In this document: piece by piece, positions 1 through 6,074 of the stretch
Numbering within the stretch: the first letter of the stretch is position 1
Layout: each line of letters begins with the position of its first letter
Assembly (NCBI GenBank): GCA_003170035.1
Contig: PMZX01000539.1
Span: 1,891-8,197, forward strand
Reading direction: 5' to 3'
Length of the DNA: 6,307 nucleotides
Source: Myxococcales bacterium
Lineage (GTDB): Bacteria > Myxococcota_A > Polyangia > Fen-1088
Made by a program: the position numbers and the translations under genes
The notes under the pieces: generated by a model
Database searches by the model: none
The model's input: the letters and a program-made list of their open reading frames with translations, nothing else
What the model was told of the DNA's origin: nothing

Positions 1-861
1 ATCGGTCTGGCCTACCAGCAAGCCACGAATGGCTTCATCCCCGGCGGGATCAATCACATCGTGATGTGCACCGACGGCGATTTCAACGTGGGGCCATCCA
101 GCACCGCGGACCTTCTCGCCTTGATCAAGCAGAAACGTCAAACCGGCGTGACCCTGACTCTGCTGGGATTCGGCAGCGGCAACCTGAACGACTCCATGAT
201 GGAAGCCGTGGCCGATGCCGGCAACGGCATCTACAGCGTCATCACTGACGCCGACCATGCCCAGCAGTACGTGCGCAACAAGTTGCTGGCCACCATTGTC
301 CATGTGGCCAAGGACATGAAGATCCAGGTCGAATTCAACCCCGACCTGGTCTATGCGTACCGCCTGCTCGGGTACGAAGACCGCGACATCGCGGACGCCA
401 ATTTCCGCAACGACCTCATCGACGCCGGTGAGGTAGGCGCCGGCCACCGCGTGACCGCGCTGTTTGAGATGGTGCTGACCGGCGGCACGATCCCCAGCCG
501 GACCGGCGCCCCGGCGCCGGACGACGGGCCACCTTCGACCCTGCCGCGCGAGATCGCGACCACGGATCTGGCGCTGGTCAAGGTACGCTACAAGACCATC
601 GACGCCGCTGACACCGACCCGGCTCTTGAGGTGTCCACAACGCTACCGGCGACCGCGCCCCAGGCCTGGCTCGACGTTGCGGATCAGGATCTGCGCTGGG
701 CGACGGCGGTGGCAGCGCTGGCCGAGATTCTCAAGGGGAGTCCCTACGCTGACAAGACCTTCGTGCCCGCGATCCGATCCGTCTGCGCGGCGCAAGCCAC
801 CCGCGATGCGGATCGACAGGAATTCGACACCCTTCTCGAAAAGATCGTCCCGCTGCTGTAG
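1..861 (+). CDS. YfbK-like VWA domain protein with DUF3520 C-terminus (5' partial)
   Basis: The reading frame is open from base 1, so the gene starts before the window; 286 residues are visible, ending at TAG 859-861. The first visible residues and the motif CTDGDFNVG (visible residues 23-31) match the second half of a von Willebrand A domain of the YfbK type, in which the Asp of TDG is a metal-site (MIDAS) residue. The DxSxS part of that site must lie upstream. From about visible residue 106 (MKIQVEFNP, then AYRLLGYEDR, DAGEVGAGH and VTALFEM) the protein follows the DUF3520 pattern through to the end, including the late segment around DLRWATAVAALAEILKGS. Members of this family are usually large, often exported or lipid-anchored proteins of unknown function; no signal peptide can be judged here. 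Codon use and GC level match the neighbouring genes, and the C-terminus looks complete. An internal GTG/ATG at 61-66 is not the true start, because the VWA fold continues upstream of it. Confidence 0.9.
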   Translation: MGLAYQQATNGFIPGGINHIVMCTDGDFNVGPSSTADLLALIKQKRQTGVTLTLLGFGSGNLNDSMMEAVADAGNGIYSVITDADHAQQYVRNKLLATIVHVAKDMKIQVEFNPDLVYAYRLLGYEDRDIADANFRNDLIDAGEVGAGHRVTALFEMVLTGGTIPSRTGAPAPDDGPPSTLPREIATTDLALVKVRYKTIDAADTDPALEVSTTLPATAPQAWLDVADQDLRWATAVAALAEILKGSPYADKTFVPAIRSVCAAQATRDADRQEFDTLLEKIVPLL

Positions 862-1120
862 CTCTCGTTCGCGGCGGCTCTGGTTGCGACACGAGCCCGC
901 ACAAAAGCGCGTGCAGATTCCCGCGGTTGGCGCACCATTTTTCCGCACACGGGAAAGACGAATGGCGCCTAAACCGAACAGCGCTTCTCAGCTTCTGCGC
1001 GCAGTACTGTTTCTCGGACTATGACTGCCCGTCGCTGGAGTCGTGCACTTCCTTCTCCCCTCGGAGCTATGCCGGCACCGCCGAGGTCGGCTACTGCTAC
1101 TAGAATTTCCACGCAATGAC
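862..1120. other. Non-coding gap between convergent genes
   Basis: These 259 bases separate the stop of the VWA gene from the stop of the ATPase gene on the opposite strand. I see no convincing gene, tRNA or mobile-element remnant. Structure is limited to a nine-pair stem-loop just after the VWA stop (listed separately) and a short palindrome at 1080-1091 (GCCG/CGGC with a four-base loop) on the ATPase side. Neither is followed by a run of T on the relevant strand, so no canonical intrinsic terminator can be claimed for either gene. The local base composition is slightly less GC-rich than in the flanking genes, as expected for non-coding sequence. Confidence 0.6.
864..895 (+). other. Stem-loop just 3' of the VWA gene
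   Basis: CTCGTTCGC (864-872) pairs with GCGA-C-ACGAG (886-895). This gives nine pairs with one bulged C at 890 and a 13-base loop. It starts three bases after the VWA stop codon, a position that suits transcript termination or 3'-end stabilisation. There is no following T-run, so it is not a classical Rho-independent terminator. It could also be a chance structure in GC-rich DNA. Confidence 0.3.
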
Positions 1121-2962
1121 TCAGCCGCCGCGCAGGTTGCGTTCAGCGTGGGCCAGGATCTCGACCAGGCTCTCTAGGGCTGCCTCGCTGCCCGACACGC
1201 CATGCGTGCGTTGGGCGATCTCCTTGGCCAGCAGAGCCAACAGGTAGCGCAGGCGCGCCTTCGCGTCGCCGTGCAAGACAACGTAGTCGTCGTGACTGGC
1301 GTTGACCTGCCAGCGCCGGCCGTCGAAGCGGCTGCGCCAGGTCGCGCCTGCGTCGTCCACCAACTCGGGCTCGGGGATGCCGAAGCCGAGACCGGCGCCA
1401 GGCTCCTCAGCCTCGATGATGACGACTGCGGCCTCGCCGCGCGCCGTATGCTCGCCCTGCCGGCCCTCGGCAACCAAGGAAGAGCGACTGCCTGGACGCG
1501 CCTCGGGCGAGGCCAGCACCGCGGGCCGCCGGCCCTCGCCCGCGATGGACAGCACGGACGAGCCTGTGCTCCACGCGATCTCCACCTCGCCCGGCACGCG
1601 CCGGCCCGACTCGTCCACGCCCACGCCAAGCACGCGGCGCTCGCGGCCGGGCGCCAGCGTGATCTCGGGCGGTGAGATCCTGATCGCGGCCAGCGGCCCA
1701 GGCGGAAAGAGATCCAGCGTGCGATCCCGGCTCGGCGGCGCCTCGTCCTGGCTCTCGCCCGCACCATCGCCGTCGGCCACCTCGGCGCCACTGGGCGCGA
1801 TCCCGGCCTCGGCAGCGTCGCGCATCTCGGCCTCTTCGCTCGCCACAGCCGGCAGTTCGTACTGTGGCAGTCGGTTGCGCAGTCCCTTGAGTGCGCGCCG
1901 CAAGTCGTGCATCACCTGCCGGCTGGCCGCGGCTCCCCGCTCACGATCCAGGCGCTTGAGCTCTGCCTCCACCAGGGGCACGACCCCGTCCAGCGCACGC
2001 ACGAAGGCCTCGGCTGCTGCGTCCGGCGCCACACCCCGGCGCGTGCCCGGCGGCACGGTGAAACCAGGGAAATCGATCAAGCCGGCCAGGTCACGGCCCA
2101 TCCACGGCGGCCGGTCCAGGCCCAGGTTGCGCAGTTCGCCCACGTCGTCCGCTACCAGGGTCCCGGCACAACTCACTTCCAGCGCCGGGCGTTCGAGACC
2201 GCGGGCCAGGTAGAGCTCGAGTCGAATCGGGAAGTGCCCGTCGACCGGGATCTCGGGCGGCAGGGCGAGAGGCTCGCCGGTGAACCGCCGGGGTACCACG
2301 GCAAAACGGCGCGGCACCGGCCCGCGCGCCATGCCGTCGAAGATCTCGATGGACACGCCGCTGGCCAGGATCGCGCCGCGCAGTTCGGCCGCCAGATATT
2401 CCGTCAGCCGGCGCGCCCCCAGCATGCGGATGGCCGAGTCGTGCAGCTCGGAGACGATGATCTCAGTGAAGGTCTCTTCACTCTCGAGCGGCATGCGGTC
2501 GCGCAGGATCTCGGCCCTTTCCTGATCCTCCACCAGGTGCAAGAGCCACACCTCGGAGCCACGCGCGCGGGTGCGGATGTCCATGCGCCGGCCCACCGAC
2601 CAGAAACCCAGCAGGCCGATGCCGTACTTGCCCGCGACCACCTGGTCGTGGCGCTCGCGCGGCGACAGCCCGCGCTTGCGTGAGTGCCCGATCTCGGTCA
2701 CCAGCGCACTCAAGGCCTCCTCGCGCCCCAATTCGGGCAGCACGCCCTCGCCGTCGTCGCGGATGATGAGCGCGGGCGTGTGCCGCACGCGCCGACGCTC
2801 GATGCGTACCGTGCGCGCCTGCGCATCGATGGAATTCTGCACCAGTTCAGCCACCGCCTTGCGCGGATCGCTCTGGCTGCGCGCCAGCCAGCGGATCAGA
2901 TCAAAGGGATCCGCCGGCTTGAGCTTGACACTGTGGGAGGCGCGGGGGCGCATGGGTGACAT
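1121..2962 (-). CDS. GHKL (Hsp90/MutL/MORC-like) ATPase with Ig-like segment
   Basis: From ATG 2962-2960 the protein is 613 residues and ends at TGA 1123-1121. The N-terminus carries all GHKL ATP-site motifs: N-box ELVQNSIDA (39-47, with the usual catalytic Glu39 and Mg-binding Asn43), DDGEG (69-73) and the glycine-rich GKYGIGLLGF lid (111-120). This fits the HATPase_c_3 group. Residues about 160-325 resemble a transducer region, including PPWMGRDLAG and a PGTRRGV segment. An acidic, low-complexity linker (about 374-414) leads to a beta-rich Ig-like segment (about 424-517), then a C-terminal part with RWQVNASHDDY and KARLRYLLALLAKEI, which resembles the tail of other bacterial GHKL ATPases. 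No signal peptide or membrane segment is seen, so it is probably cytoplasmic. The start is uncertain. ATG 2953 and GTG 2980 also fit and no strong ribosome site is visible; the frame stays open to 3190 but that extension overlaps the upstream gene. The gene follows the peptidase gene by 43 bases, probably in one transcript. The cellular role is unknown. Confidence 0.85.
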   Translation of the reverse strand: MSPMRPRASHSVKLKPADPFDLIRWLARSQSDPRKAVAELVQNSIDAQARTVRIERRRVRHTPALIIRDDGEGVLPELGREEALSALVTEIGHSRKRGLSPRERHDQVVAGKYGIGLLGFWSVGRRMDIRTRARGSEVWLLHLVEDQERAEILRDRMPLESEETFTEIIVSELHDSAIRMLGARRLTEYLAAELRGAILASGVSIEIFDGMARGPVPRRFAVVPRRFTGEPLALPPEIPVDGHFPIRLELYLARGLERPALEVSCAGTLVADDVGELRNLGLDRPPWMGRDLAGLIDFPGFTVPPGTRRGVAPDAAAEAFVRALDGVVPLVEAELKRLDRERGAAASRQVMHDLRRALKGLRNRLPQYELPAVASEEAEMRDAAEAGIAPSGAEVADGDGAGESQDEAPPSRDRTLDLFPPGPLAAIRISPPEITLAPGRERRVLGVGVDESGRRVPGEVEIAWSTGSSVLSIAGEGRRPAVLASPEARPGSRSSLVAEGRQGEHTARGEAAVVIIEAEEPGAGLGFGIPEPELVDDAGATWRSRFDGRRWQVNASHDDYVVLHGDAKARLRYLLALLAKEIAQRTHGVSGSEAALESLVEILAHAERNLRGG

Positions 2963-3005
2963 GGTAGCCGAGGCCAGCACGGCCTTGCGACAGGAAAGAA
3001 GTTCG

Positions 3006-5387
3006 CTACCGGCTTGATTGCCAAACGATGCGTTCGAGAAAATCGCTGGCGCGCAGGCGGTCAGATTGCAGCGTCGCTTGATCTCGTAGGAGCTCGTAGA
3101 TGCGACGAGACAGGGGCAGATCGTCGGCCAGAAACGCTGACTCGCCGTACAGTCGCCGGCATTCCTTGGAGAAGGCCGGCTCAAGAGCAACGCTCATCCC
3201 CGATCCGTCGAGCGGACAGGCCTGCGCCAAAGCAGCGAGCGCCAGGTGGGGATCCCGGCTGGCAAGCTGGCGGCCCACGAGATAGGGGCCCAGCGCCTCT
3301 TCAGGGTGGAGCCGGGCAAACTCGTCTACCAAAAAGACCACCAGGGCTGGGTCGGTGGCGTGCGCAGGGCCATCGCCAAAGAGCACGCGGCCCAGGGTGC
3401 GGCGGGCACCATCGTCGGCCAGAGCACGCCGCTTGGCCCAGCCCAGGCGCATCTCGTTGTCGTCGGTGGCAAGCGCCAAGCTGCGCTCCACCGCTGCCGC
3501 TGCCTCAGCCAAGTGGCCGGCATGGAACTCGATCAATCCCACCAGGCTGGCGGCCCGGCCGCGCACAGGCCAGGTCAGCGTCTCATCGTCGATCATCGGC
3601 CCGACCAGGGCCAATGCCTTGTCCGATGCGCCGGCGGCCGCCAGGGCCTCGGCCCGATCCAGCCGATAGCCCGGCTCGTCCGGATCGTCCCGACACACGC
3701 TGTCCAGCAAGCTCGCCGCCGCGTCCGGCATGGAGCCCATTCGTTCCCGCGCTTCAGCCACGCGTTCGGCCAGCTCGCGCGCACAGACCTTGCGAAAGAT
3801 GGCTGGCTTGCGGAAGCGCTCCTTGGCGCGCGCCTCGTCCCGCGCGTCCAGGGGCTGGGTTTCCAAGAAAACCCGCCACGACGTCTCCAGCTCGGCCAAC
3901 GAGAGGCCATACACCGCCGCAAAATCGCCGGCAGAACGGTAGGCCGCGCGCAGCTTGTCCGCCCCAAAGCGGTCAAGCAGGAAACGACAGAAGGATCCCG
4001 CCAGGACATAGGCGCGCGCGCCGGACTGCACGCTGAAACCGGCGCCCATGACCCGCGCCAGGGACGGTGCCTGGCCAAGCGCGATCATGGCACGCGCCTG
4101 CTGGTGCAAGGTCGCGCGGCCCTCGGGATCGCCGAAGTCCGCGGCCTCGGCCACGCCCTCGATGAGGCCGGTGCCGAGGCGCGGAAGCGGAAGCGGCCCC
4201 CACCAGCGCCAAGCCAGAGACACGCCAAGAAGAGAATCGCCGAATGCGCCGGCAAAGACGTGGGCCAGCTCGTGGCGCAGCCGGGGCGCGGGAAAACGCT
4301 CAGCCTGCACGTAGATCTCGCGCATCCAGGGCTTGGCAAAAAGGGTGGCGCCCGCGCCAACCAGATCCTTCTTTTCCTGCGCGGAGGAAAAGCGATACAC
4401 GGTGATGGGCGCACGCGGCTCGCTGCCCAGGATGGCGCGCAACTGATGGTAGCGAAACTCCAGATCGCGTTGCACGAGTGCAATCTCGGCGGGCGTGTCC
4501 CCCGCGGGATCACTCCACATCACGAAGTGCTCGCTCTGCGTCCGCCGCGACAACACGCGGATCAGATCGTCCTTTGTCTGGTGAAAGCCAAGCTCGGCGC
4601 GAAACCCGAACCAGAGCGCCGAGCCCAGCAACAGAACGATGGCAGCGCCCAGCCACCGGGCCAGCACTTGCCGCGATGGAAAGGAGCGCCAGGCAAGCGC
4701 TGACGGACCCGCCTCGCCCGGCCGTCCTCCGCGGCTCAAGCAACCAGCCAGCGCCACGGCCGCCGCAATCCAGGTCAGATTGGCCAGGCGAAACCACACA
4801 AGTCGCGCGGATGGCCGCAGACCCTCGTCGTAGATCGGGCCGGGGAAGTAGCCGCCAAAGGCATCCAGAGCAAACACCGGCGGGTCCAGGTAAAGGCGAA
4901 GCAGGGCCCACACGATCGACACGGCGGGCACCGTGAAAGTGAGCAGCCGTCCCAGGCGCGGCCCGCGCACCAGCAAGCCTGCCAGCACGCCCGCAGGCGC
5001 TGCGACCAGCGCGCTGGCCACGGGCAGAAGAGCATAAAAGGCCAGACCCGCGGGCAAGTTGCAGTTGCGCACGCGCAAAGCGTTTGCCAGCGATAGCAGC
5101 AACGGCACCGCCAGCAAAGCCAGGCCGGCCGCCGCCGCAGAAAACACCAACACCAGCAACGTTACCTGACGGTGCGCGCGCCGGGCCGCGATCACGGCGC
5201 CGTGGCCCACATCGGCCGCGGCAAAAACAGCGCCCAGACCGACTACAAAGGAAAAGTCGAAGCCCAGCAGGTCGAAGAGCGGCACGAAGTCGAGCGCCAG
5301 CGCAGCCAGCGCCAGCAGGCCACCCCAAATCAAGGGGCGCAGGCCGAAACGGTGATTGATCCAGGCGAAGGGGCGTGCAACGATCAC
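3006..5387 (-). CDS. Polytopic membrane zinc peptidase (HELAH gluzincin) with TPR-like tail
   Basis: The 793-residue protein starts at GTG 5387 and stops at TAG 3008-3006. The N-terminal 260 residues are very hydrophobic, with about seven membrane segments (near 19-37, 44-60, 75-98, 113-140, 148-166, 201-217 and 241-260). The basic loops at 69-73 and 141-147 suggest a cytoplasmic N-terminus and an exported C-terminal part. The loop at 167-200 holds a striking GGYFPGPIYDEG stretch. Residues about 285-510 form a peptidase_MA-like domain: HELAH (372-376) supplies two zinc-binding His and the catalytic Glu373, and GLIEGVAE supplies the likely third ligand Glu410. Residues about 530-790 are helical, and 555-640 look like TPR repeats (for example YRLDRAEALAAAG and GLIEFHAGHLAEAA). 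It therefore looks like an intact membrane-anchored protease acting outside the cytoplasm; the substrate is unknown. No clear ribosome site precedes GTG 5387, but a later start would cut into the first membrane segment. It probably leads an operon with the ATPase gene. Confidence 0.87.
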   Translation of the reverse strand: MIVARPFAWINHRFGLRPLIWGGLLALAALALDFVPLFDLLGFDFSFVVGLGAVFAAADVGHGAVIAARRAHRQVTLLVLVFSAAAAGLALLAVPLLLSLANALRVRNCNLPAGLAFYALLPVASALVAAPAGVLAGLLVRGPRLGRLLTFTVPAVSIVWALLRLYLDPPVFALDAFGGYFPGPIYDEGLRPSARLVWFRLANLTWIAAAVALAGCLSRGGRPGEAGPSALAWRSFPSRQVLARWLGAAIVLLLGSALWFGFRAELGFHQTKDDLIRVLSRRTQSEHFVMWSDPAGDTPAEIALVQRDLEFRYHQLRAILGSEPRAPITVYRFSSAQEKKDLVGAGATLFAKPWMREIYVQAERFPAPRLRHELAHVFAGAFGDSLLGVSLAWRWWGPLPLPRLGTGLIEGVAEAADFGDPEGRATLHQQARAMIALGQAPSLARVMGAGFSVQSGARAYVLAGSFCRFLLDRFGADKLRAAYRSAGDFAAVYGLSLAELETSWRVFLETQPLDARDEARAKERFRKPAIFRKVCARELAERVAEARERMGSMPDAAASLLDSVCRDDPDEPGYRLDRAEALAAAGASDKALALVGPMIDDETLTWPVRGRAASLVGLIEFHAGHLAEAAAAVERSLALATDDNEMRLGWAKRRALADDGARRTLGRVLFGDGPAHATDPALVVFLVDEFARLHPEEALGPYLVGRQLASRDPHLALAALAQACPLDGSGMSVALEPAFSKECRRLYGESAFLADDLPLSRRIYELLRDQATLQSDRLRASDFLERIVWQSSR

Positions 5388-5401
5388 GGCTGAGAGACAG
5401 G

Positions 5402-5824
5402 ATGCCGCAGCCGCCAGAGCGCCGCCAGGAGGAACGAGCCCCCATCGAGCTCAGGGTCGAGTACCAGCGCCTCAACCGGTTTTTCTACGACTACACCAAG
5501 AACATCTCCAAGGGTGGCACCTTCATCCAGACCAAGAAGCCGCTCGACGTGGGAACCCAGTTCCTGTTCAAGCTGCTGGTGCCCAACACGGATGACCCCA
5601 TGGTCCTGCTGGGCGAAGTGCGCTGGGTCCTGCACGAGGGCGAGACGCGCCAGGATGAGGACGGCGGCGAGTTCAGCACCCCCGGCATGGGCATCCGCTT
5701 CATCTACAAGGACGCCGATCAGCAGGAACAGGTCGAGCGTGAGGTGGAGAAGCTGATGGTGTCCAGCCTGGGCCCGCGCATCTACGCGCGCCTGCACGAC
5801 ATGGGCGACAAGCACGAGGAGTGA
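5402..5824 (+). CDS. PilZ domain c-di-GMP-binding protein (myxobacterial TIGR02266 type)
   Basis: The 140-residue protein is essentially one PilZ domain with a short charged tail. Both c-di-GMP-binding motifs are visible: RxxxR as RQEER (residues 8-12) and the (D/N)xSxxG motif as NISKGG (34-39). The order of segments (APIELRVEY, FFYDYTKNISKGGTFI, PLDVGTQFLFKL, GEVRWVL and GMGIRFIY) matches the PilZ-like paralogous family expanded in Myxococcus, some members of which affect motility or development. It should be a soluble cytoplasmic effector that binds c-di-GMP and passes the signal to an unknown partner. I chose ATG 5402 because GAGAG lies five bases upstream (5392-5396) and because this start gives the usual short N-terminus before the first Arg motif. 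A GTG at 5375 is in frame but would overlap the divergent peptidase gene. The stop is TGA 5822-5824. An acidic insert in the loop after RWVL (residues 79-92) is a small variation. Confidence 0.92.
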   Translation: MPQPPERRQEERAPIELRVEYQRLNRFFYDYTKNISKGGTFIQTKKPLDVGTQFLFKLLVPNTDDPMVLLGEVRWVLHEGETRQDEDGGEFSTPGMGIRFIYKDADQQEQVEREVEKLMVSSLGPRIYARLHDMGDKHEE

Positions 5825-5830
5825 GAGGGC

Positions 5831-5857
5831 GGCCTAAATTCTAACTGTTTCTAGGTC
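5831..5857 (+). promoter_or_regulatory. Possible hairpin covering the ribosome site of the small downstream gene
   Basis: GGCCTA (5831-5836) can pair with TAGGTC (5852-5857), giving six pairs including one G-U, around a 15-base AT-rich loop. The right arm contains the AGG (5853-5855) that is the best ribosome-binding candidate for the ATG at 5862, six bases away. It could damp translation of that gene or act as a weak transcript end after the PilZ gene. The stem is short and may be chance. Confidence 0.2.
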
Positions 5858-5861
5858 AGCG

Positions 5862-6074
5862 ATGCCACGTCATAGCGAAGTTCTTGACCGAGTGCGAGCG
5901 CTTGAGGACGAGATCCGCATCATCAAGCAAGCCCTTTCGCCCAAGGCACGCTTTGCCGTCGCGCTCGCGCGGACGCGGGCGCGCGCCAGGGGCGTCGCTC
6001 CGCGCGAAGTAGCTCGCGCCGCTGAACGCGCGGTGCGTGGGATCCGGAGCTCGGCTTCACGACGATCTGCCTGA
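5862..6074 (+). CDS. Small basic coiled-coil protein, putative antitoxin of a PIN toxin
   Basis: This 70-residue protein starts at ATG 5862, six bases after an AGG, and ends at TGA 6072-6074. Residues 7-25 form a clean heptad pattern (V7, V11, L14, I18, I21, L25 at a/d positions), so the N-terminus should be a dimerising coiled coil. Residues 27-65 are Ala/Arg-rich and probably helical (for example ALARTRARARGVAP), with a strongly basic end that could bind DNA or RNA. I recognise no standard ribbon-helix-helix, AbrB or Phd fold. The antitoxin assignment rests on context: the gene is small, and its stop codon overlaps the start of a PIN-toxin remnant as TGATG, the usual translationally coupled arrangement of type II toxin-antitoxin pairs. 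It lies 37 bases after the PilZ gene on the same strand and might be co-transcribed with it. The alternative is an unrelated small nucleic-acid-binding protein. Confidence 0.65.
   Translation: MPRHSEVLDRVRALEDEIRIIKQALSPKARFAVALARTRARARGVAPREVARAAERAVRGIRSSASRRSA

Noticed and set aside
940..956. Small inverted repeat TTTCC...GGAAA in the convergent gap
   Set aside because: It has only five pairs, is AT-rich, lacks a T-run and has no obvious position relative to either gene end.
1302..2683. Long + strand open frames opposite the ATPase gene
   Set aside because: They are Ser/Arg/Pro- and His/Arg-rich translations typical of shadow frames; the minus strand carries clear GHKL motifs throughout.
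2963..3190. A 76-residue N-terminal extension of the ATPase
   Set aside because: It would overlap the protease gene by 185 bases, is Ser/Cys-rich and unlike the rest of the protein, and the GHKL domain is complete from ATG 2962.
3246..4703. A 485-codon open frame on the + strand, antisense to the membrane protease gene
   Set aside because: It is a by-product of GC-rich codon bias. The translation has no recognisable domain or membrane pattern, while the opposite strand has a full HELAH protease.
5284..5320. Apparent short tandem repeats of a GCCAGCGC-like unit
   Set aside because: They are explained by Ala/Leu codons of the first membrane helix of the protease read on the minus strand.
4510..5475. 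Minus-strand frame of 321 codons overlapping the N-terminus of the membrane protease
   Set aside because: It is Arg/Gly/Cys-rich with no coherent membrane segments. The neighbouring frame gives well-formed hydrophobic helices that lead into the protease domain.
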